NCBI GenBank assembly: GCA_965368085.1
Contig: CBDULP010000005.1
Span: 1-64,000 of the forward strand
Length of the DNA stretch: 64,000 nucleotides
Direction of reading: 5' to 3'
Origin: Peptoclostridium sp965368085
GTDB lineage: Bacteria > Bacillota > Clostridia > Peptostreptococcales > Peptostreptococcaceae
The notes under the pieces are model-generated. The model was not told where the DNA came from. It saw only the letters and a program-made list of their open reading frames with translations, and ran no database searches. Below are positions 59,395 to 64,000 of this stretch, piece after piece. Position 1 is the stretch's first letter. Each line of letters starts with the position of its first letter. The position numbers and the translations under genes are program-made.

Positions 59395-59853
59395 ATGGCA
59401 GAGGGAAAAAAAATACTGGCCACAAATAAAAAGGCAAGACACGACTACTTCATAGAAGAAGTGTATGAGTGTGGAATAGAGCTCAAGGGAACAGAGGTAA
59501 AATCCATAAGAGCAGGAAGAATCAACTTGAAAGAGGGATTTGCGTCAGTAGACAACGCCGAGGTTTTCTTAAAGCAGGTTCACATAAGCCCTTATGAGCA
59601 GGGAAACATACACAATGTCGATCCTGTAAGGGTCAGAAAGCTTCTGCTTCACAAATATGAGATAAGAAAGCTCATAGGTGCAATAAAAGAAAAAGGTTAT
59701 TCGCTTGTACCTCTTAGCGTATACTTGAAAAGAGGCAAGGTTAAAGTTTCAATAGGCCTTGCAAAAGGTAAGAAGCTTTATGACAAACGTCAAGACTTGG
59801 CTAAGAAAGATGCTCAAAGAAGGATGCAAAGAGAACTTTCAGCCAAATACTAA
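59395..59853 (+). CDS. smpB: SsrA-binding protein SmpB
   Basis: Binds tmRNA and brings it to stalled ribosomes. The 152 residues begin with KILATNKKARHDYFIEEVYECGIELKGTEVKSIRAG, the classic OB-fold start, and end with the conserved KGKKLYDKRQDLAKKDAQR tail that mimics the codon-anticodon region. GAGGTGG precedes the ATG. It lies five bases before the tmRNA gene it serves. Confidence 0.97.
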   Translation: MAEGKKILATNKKARHDYFIEEVYECGIELKGTEVKSIRAGRINLKEGFASVDNAEVFLKQVHISPYEQGNIHNVDPVRVRKLLLHKYEIRKLIGAIKEKGYSLVPLSVYLKRGKVKVSIGLAKGKKLYDKRQDLAKKDAQRRMQRELSAKY

Positions 59854-59858
59854 TACAT

Positions 59859-60209
59859 GGGGATGTAAAGGTTTCGACGGGGGTTTGGAGTCTAGAGTAG
59901 CGAGTCATGTTTACTCCGGTTCATGTAAAAAACTTGGGAATAAATATAATTGCAAACGATAATTACGCTTTAGCTGCCTAATGCGCGGCTCGTCCTCCTA
60001 AGTGTCCCGCGAACTTAGATAGGGCGTCAAATTAGTGGGGAACTGTCTTTAGGGGTGTCTCGACCAAAAGGCGGATCAATTGGGACTGGCCGAGCAGGCA
60101 TTCTGTTGCTGGAAGACTTGCAAGGCGAGATTTAAAACAGCAAATACACTCGTAGAAGCTCTAGGTAAAGGGCTTTCGGACAGGGGTTCGACTCCCCTCA
60201 TCTCCACCA
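59859..60209 (+). ncRNA. ssrA: Transfer-messenger RNA
   Basis: 351-nt one-piece tmRNA. The 5' end GGGGATG pairs with the 3' CATCTCC ahead of the encoded ACCA end (one G-U pair). The T arm GGGGTTCGACTCCCC is intact. The tag reading frame at 59952-59981 encodes ANDNYALAA then TAA, with resume codon GCA. It rescues stalled ribosomes together with SmpB. tmRNA 3' ends are common integration sites, relevant to the unusual genes that follow. Confidence 0.96.
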
Positions 60210-60224
60210 ATCAAATCCACGAAG

Positions 60225-60255
60225 ACCGCATTGAAAAAATTCAATGCGGTTTTTT
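60225..60255 (+). terminator. Terminator after ssrA
   Basis: ACCGCATTGAA pairs with TTCAATGCGGT, followed by TTTTTT. Confidence 0.9.
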
Positions 60256-60296
60256 AGTTATTTTGTATATATATTCTATGGGAAGAGGCTGATAAT

Positions 60297-61115
60297 ATGA
60301 AGTTCACCAAATTAAATAAGATAATATGTGAAGTTGATATTAAAAATATTCGTATGAAACATATGAATTTATTTTTAGAAAATTTGTCTGAAGAGCAAAA
60401 ACGATGTAGCGAAGTCAAAACTCTTGAAATAAAAAACATATACAGTAGGGTTACAAAACTTAAAGAGGTTGTTGCTGGTAGTTATAATGCTGCTGAACAG
60501 CTATATTTGAAGAAAGTCATGGACAGCAAAAACATATACTTGTCAGGAGAGTCTAGACGAGAAGACAAAAAGGCACAAAATGCTGGAATTAAAAAAGATA
60601 TTCAAATTTTAAAAAAAGAAGCTAGAAAGCAGGGTTGCAAAGAGGACAAGATAGAGATATTTAAAAAAATAAAGAAACTTGAAAAAGTAATCAGTCTTAA
60701 TGAAAATTCTTTAAAAATTTTAGAAAATCAAATGAGGGCAGAATTAAAATCAAATTTTAAAATTTTTAAGGAATTATCCAATGATGTAGATAGCGCATTT
60801 AGCAATAATGAATATGTCGATGATAAAGCGACTATGGGTACTCTAAAGCATTTTCTTGGGATGATAGCAGGTGCGGTATCACCAGCTATTGGAGGTATAA
60901 TAACTGTAATTGATTCAATGGAAGCGGTGCTTGAAGTTATAGAGGGTGTAAATGGAAGGCGAAAATTGCATGAAAGTATTGATAAGATGGATGAAGGGAT
61001 ACATAGAATAAGGCAAAAGGAGAAACAACTATGGGTTACTATGCTAATGTTGAAAATTTATCTTGAAGATTTTGATTTCCTTAAGGACTTTTTTAAGGAT
61101 GTTGTTAATGAATAA
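60297..61115 (+). CDS. Coiled-coil protein of unknown function in the ssrA-linked region
   Basis: A 272-residue protein I do not recognise. Residues 1-170 are rich in Lys, Glu, Leu and Ile in heptad-like order and should form long coiled coils. Residues about 185-215 contain the glycine-rich hydrophobic stretch MIAGAVSPAIGGIITVID, which could insert in a membrane or form a tight turn. The rest is again helical and charged. There are few cysteines and no catalytic motif. Codons are AT-rich (AAA, TTA, ATT), unlike the neighbouring housekeeping genes. It lies directly behind the ssrA terminator. Confidence 0.7.
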   Translation: MKFTKLNKIICEVDIKNIRMKHMNLFLENLSEEQKRCSEVKTLEIKNIYSRVTKLKEVVAGSYNAAEQLYLKKVMDSKNIYLSGESRREDKKAQNAGIKKDIQILKKEARKQGCKEDKIEIFKKIKKLEKVISLNENSLKILENQMRAELKSNFKIFKELSNDVDSAFSNNEYVDDKATMGTLKHFLGMIAGAVSPAIGGIITVIDSMEAVLEVIEGVNGRRKLHESIDKMDEGIHRIRQKEKQLWVTMLMLKIYLEDFDFLKDFFKDVVNE

Positions 61116-61214
61116 ATCTATACGATGTTTAGCAGTAGTTAATTATGTTGTAAAAAATATCATCTAATACAGCATTATTATAACCTCTGTCAAAGGATAA
61201 TATTTTTGTTAAAT

Positions 61215-61322
61215 ATGAAGCTTGAGAGAGTAGTTATCGGAAAGTTGCTTTCGCGGGCTTTTATTATTTCTAAAAGAATGAGGATGCTGGCTACAACACA
61301 GAAGAGCATTTTGAGAAAGTAA
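61215..61322 (+). CDS. Possible 35-residue basic peptide or gene remnant
   Basis: ATG 61215 opens a frame of 35 codons (basic, MKLERVVIGKLLSRAF...) that ends two bases before the long hairpin at 61325-61380. The ribosome site is poor. The placement just ahead of a terminator suggests the remaining 3' end of a lost gene. It is the only candidate in the 319-bp gap 61116-61434. Confidence 0.25.
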   Translation: MKLERVVIGKLLSRAFIISKRMRMLATTQKSILRK

Positions 61323-61324
61323 GT

Positions 61325-61380
61325 ATATACAAAAAGAAGGTATATTCCAGTAAATGAGAATATACCTTCTTTTTGTATAT
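61325..61380 (+). terminator. Perfect 23-bp inverted repeat
   Basis: Arms 61325-61347 and 61358-61380 are exactly complementary (core CAAAAAGAAGGTATATTC) with a 10-nt loop; the right arm includes TTCTTTTTG. It could be a terminator or the remnant of a small mobile element. A TATAAT box at 61393-61398 lies just beyond and may start the next gene. Confidence 0.65.
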
Positions 61381-61434
61381 ATGGATTTATTATATAATGG
61401 GAATGTAAATATAATAAATGGAGTGTGATATGAG

Positions 61435-62718
61435 TTGAAGATAGGATTTGAAATATGGATAAAAGAACAGCATTTACCAAATGAAGCAGTTAATTTATTT
61501 AATGAAGCGATATTATGCTATAAAATATCTGCATACAGAGCATCCTTATTAATGTCTTATTTGGGTTTTCAAAGTGTTTTAAGATATAGATTAATAACAG
61601 CACCCGAAAAGCCAGATGGAATTGATAAAGGTTGGTGGGACAAAAATATTTTGAAAAATTTAAATGACGAAAAGAACTGGGATTCAACAGTTTTCAGCTC
61701 CATACAGAAGAATAACGAAAAACAAATTTTTTTGATAAGTGACGACATTAGGCGAGAAGTAACATACTGGAAGGATAGAAGAAATGACTGCGCACATGCA
61801 AAAGACAATATAATAAACTATTCTCATGTGGAGGCTTTTTGGCTGTTTATAGAATCACATCTAGCAAAGTTTATGGTTGATGGTGGTAAAGCAGGTCTAC
61901 TAGATAAAATTAAAAAACATTATGATAAAACACGTACTCCGCCAAATACAGATGTTAGCTATCTGATTAGGGATATTCCTCATGCTATGAATAGTCGAGA
62001 AATCCCACAGTTTTTAAGTGAAGTTTATAAAATGCTGAATGAGGAATTTTATATGTTTTTAGAGATAAATGAGAGACATGAAACATATCCGTTTTGGAAG
62101 CATTTGGCGAATTGTACAGTAGAAGATGTTCGAAATGGTTTTTATGATTTTGTTAAAAGTGACTGGGTTATTTTTTATGATTTTATTAATACATTCCCCA
62201 ATAAGTTCAATGAAATTGCTTCGGATAAGGATTTCATTAGGCAATTCTGGACAGATAAAATATGGATGTTTTTTCAGTGTGATTATGCAAGTGCTTGGCA
62301 AATTATTAAATCGCTAATAGAGAATAGGATAATACCTGAGGATGAGATTGATGATTTTGTTAAAAAGCTTAATAGAAAGGTGAAGAAAAATCCACCAGCT
62401 GAAATTATGCCATTACTATTAAAAACAAAATACTTTGGCCATATGAAAGAGTCATTATTTGAGTCTAGAGAAATATCAACACCTCCTAATGGAATTCATT
62501 ATGCGAATTCAAATTGGAAAAGGATAAGATTCTATATTACAAATATTGGGTTAGATGAGTTGGTGGTTAAAGAATTAAATAGCGGTTACTTAGCAGCAAG
62601 TTATGGAACATTTTTTGAAGGGATGGAAGGATTATTTGAAAAAGATGGAGATTTTACAAATGAATACAAAAAAATCGTTGAAGCTTGTGGCTTAACAATG
62701 CCGTCTGATTTAGCATAA
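61435..62718 (+). CDS. HEPN-domain protein, putative RNase/toxin
   Basis: A 427-residue protein. The first 150 residues look like a HEPN helical domain (AVNLFNEAILCYKISAYRASLLMSYLGF) with the catalytic-type motif RNDCAH at residues 116-121, fitting the RNxxxH signature of HEPN ribonucleases. The Tyr that follows two residues after His in HepT-type toxins is absent (HAK). The remaining 275 residues are helical and not recognised. It probably starts at TTG 61435, since the nearby ATG runs into a stop. The AT-rich codons and the next two genes suggest a defence or toxin-antitoxin operon (inferred). Confidence 0.68.
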   Translation: MKIGFEIWIKEQHLPNEAVNLFNEAILCYKISAYRASLLMSYLGFQSVLRYRLITAPEKPDGIDKGWWDKNILKNLNDEKNWDSTVFSSIQKNNEKQIFLISDDIRREVTYWKDRRNDCAHAKDNIINYSHVEAFWLFIESHLAKFMVDGGKAGLLDKIKKHYDKTRTPPNTDVSYLIRDIPHAMNSREIPQFLSEVYKMLNEEFYMFLEINERHETYPFWKHLANCTVEDVRNGFYDFVKSDWVIFYDFINTFPNKFNEIASDKDFIRQFWTDKIWMFFQCDYASAWQIIKSLIENRIIPEDEIDDFVKKLNRKVKKNPPAEIMPLLLKTKYFGHMKESLFESREISTPPNGIHYANSNWKRIRFYITNIGLDELVVKELNSGYLAASYGTFFEGMEGLFEKDGDFTNEYKKIVEACGLTMPSDLA

Positions 62719-62749
62719 GATAATGATGCAATGTTTATAGGGGGATTAT

Positions 62750-63367
62750 ATGGACGAGGTTGAGGAATTTGATAAAGAATTACTTAGTACAACTGATGAG
62801 GATGACAGGCTTAATTTTATAAGGAAATATTTCTTTCATGGGGTACCGTATGTCTTTAAGGGCAGAGAGGATGATTATTTTGACTTTAGAAGCTTAATTT
62901 CAAATCATTTTGATATTGGTTTTCATGAGGTTTTTATTGTAGGCTCAGGAAAGTTTGGTTTTAGTTATATAAAGAAAACTAAATTTAGTTATGAATCTGA
63001 TATTGATGTTGTTTTAGTAAATGAATCTTTATTTGATTACTATTATGAAAAAATTTGTAATTATCAGTATGAAATGGACAAATATCACAAAACTATATCT
63101 ATTGATGAAAAAAGAGAATATGCTGAGTTTATGCGTTATTTTATTAAGGGGTGGATGAGACCGGATTTATTGCCAATTTCATTTCAAATGGAGTTACTAA
63201 AAGATGAGTGGTTCAATTTTTTCCAATCTATATCTCATAATAAATCAAAAGTAGGAAATTATAAAGTAGCCGGAGGATTATATAAGAACTATAATTATTT
63301 AGAAAAGTATTACGTGAATAGTATTAATGCGTATTATAAAAAAATTAGTATTGAAAGAGGAGAATAG
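62750..63367 (+). CDS. Nucleotidyltransferase-fold protein
   Basis: A 205-residue protein with a Pol-beta-like nucleotidyltransferase signature: the turn VGSGKFGFS at about 64-72 (Gly65-Ser66) and the metal-binding pair Asp84 and Asp86 in SDIDVVLV. The spacing between GS and DxD (17 residues) is longer than in small MNT antitoxins. No obvious ligand-binding domain follows; the C-terminal half is Tyr/Lys-rich. GGGGG lies ahead of the ATG. It starts 31 bases after the HEPN gene and ends one base before a DUF262 gene, so the three form one operon. Confidence 0.68.
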   Translation: MDEVEEFDKELLSTTDEDDRLNFIRKYFFHGVPYVFKGREDDYFDFRSLISNHFDIGFHEVFIVGSGKFGFSYIKKTKFSYESDIDVVLVNESLFDYYYEKICNYQYEMDKYHKTISIDEKREYAEFMRYFIKGWMRPDLLPISFQMELLKDEWFNFFQSISHNKSKVGNYKVAGGLYKNYNYLEKYYVNSINAYYKKISIERGE

Positions 63368-63368
63368 T

Positions 63369-64000
63369 ATGGCAAAACAAATACATGCAACACCAAGTAC
63401 TAAGAAAATATCTGACTTATATACCAGATTGACGGCTGAAAGTCCGAGTTTAATTCTTCAACCTGAGTTTCAGAGAAGATTTGTATGGACGGATGAACAT
63501 AAAGAAAAATTGATTGATACATTATTAAGAGGGTTACCTATACCTGAGATATATATTGCTCAATCGGGAATTGATATTCAAAAGATATGGACACAAGAGG
63601 TAGTAGTAGATGGACAACAAAGATTGAGTACTATAATTCAATATATTAATGAAGATAAAGAGTCAAAAGTTTTTGGTAATATTGTTCCAAAATTTGAACA
63701 ATTAAGCCCTGAAGATAAAAGAGATTTTCTAAGCTACGATATTGTGATTAGAGATTTGGGTGATTTAGAAGGCAACGAAATTATTGATATATTTAAGAGG
63801 ATTAATTCTACTAGGTATGGACTTAATGATGTTGAGCTACATAATGCAGTATATGATGGTAAGTTTATTTCAACTGCAAAAGAAATAGCGAAAGAAATAG
63901 AATTGAAAGAATTACCTTTTTTAACAGATACAAAAATAAGCAGGATGGAGGATATTAACTTTATTCTGCTCTTAATGTCTACTATAGTGAATGGTGGTTA
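63369..64000 (+). CDS. DUF262 (GmrSD N-terminal-like) protein, cut by the window end
   Basis: The first 210 codons of a DUF262 protein. QPEFQRRFVWTDEHKEKLIDTLLRGLPIPEIYI (residues 31-63) and VVVDGQQRLSTI (78-89) are the two diagnostic blocks; DGQQR matches the ParB-like catalytic motif. FKRINSTRYGLNDVELHNAVYDG follows. DUF262 is found in GmrS-type modification-dependent restriction enzymes and in several phage-defence systems. GGAG precedes ATG 63369. The gene has no stop before base 64000, so the C-terminal domain, which would tell the type, is not visible. Confidence 0.85.
   Translation, partial: MAKQIHATPSTKKISDLYTRLTAESPSLILQPEFQRRFVWTDEHKEKLIDTLLRGLPIPEIYIAQSGIDIQKIWTQEVVVDGQQRLSTIIQYINEDKESKVFGNIVPKFEQLSPEDKRDFLSYDIVIRDLGDLEGNEIIDIFKRINSTRYGLNDVELHNAVYDGKFISTAKEIAKEIELKELPFLTDTKISRMEDINFILLLMSTIVNGG

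Noticed and set aside
1..64000. CRISPR arrays, rRNA and tRNA genes, insertion sequences with transposase
   Set aside because: I looked for regular repeats, tRNA T-arm/CCA patterns and transposase motifs and found none apart from the tmRNA and the transposase-less repeats listed.

Overview
The window looks like a chromosomal segment of an amino-acid-fermenting (Stickland) member of the Clostridia. The evidence is two complete selenium-dependent D-proline reductase (prd) operons, a cysteine desulfidase, a methionine gamma-lyase, a Clostridia-type sigma-54 network, heavy use of ATA and AGA codons, and a tmRNA tag ending NYALAA. A Peptoclostridium or Acetoanaerobium-like host (Peptostreptococcaceae) is my best guess from gene content; the species cannot be fixed from sequence reading alone.

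Layout. 1-4.7 kb: a MITE-like repeat, a T-box leader with valS, and folC. 4.7-10.4 kb: a phosphate-uptake locus (pstS, a chemoreceptor, pstC, pstA) with two matching Pho-box promoters and no pstB or phoU. 10.3-14.2 kb: two small minus-strand genes, then an NMT1/SsuA-type ABC transporter. 14.2-31.5 kb: two tandem prd operons (prdC-A-orf-B-D-E-F), with one prdR activator between them and a TauE/SafE-type permease after the second. PrdC and PrdB of both copies are read through in-frame UGA codons as selenocysteine, so they must be annotated across the stop. 31.7-36.6 kb: a methyltransferase, a 46-residue membrane peptide, the sigma-54 activator cdsR, cdsB and hpt. 36.8-43.1 kb: the lysine/DAP operon asd-dapA-dapB-dapH on the minus strand, with an M20 deacetylase, a CPBP protease and a methyltransferase divergent from it. 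43.1-49.2 kb: a second copy of the MITE-like repeat, hslO, a third sigma-54 activator (ACT-PAS-AAA), methionine gamma-lyase and rpoN. 49.4-54.3 kb: pgk-tpiA-gpmI-eno. 54.5-60.2 kb: secG, hppA, rnr, smpB and ssrA. 60.3-64.0 kb: an AT-rich accessory stretch directly behind ssrA with a coiled-coil protein, a HEPN-domain protein, a nucleotidyltransferase-fold protein and a truncated DUF262 protein.

How it works together. Three sigma-54 activators (PrdR, CdsR, TyrR-like) each lie directly upstream of a near-consensus -24/-12 promoter that drives an amino-acid-degrading gene or operon (prd copy 2, cdsB, mgl), and rpoN itself lies in the same 26 kb. The window is therefore a compact sigma-54 amino-acid-catabolism neighbourhood. 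The best candidate for something undescribed is the HEPN / nucleotidyltransferase / DUF262 cluster next to ssrA, which resembles a defence or toxin-antitoxin island but is cut off by the window edge.
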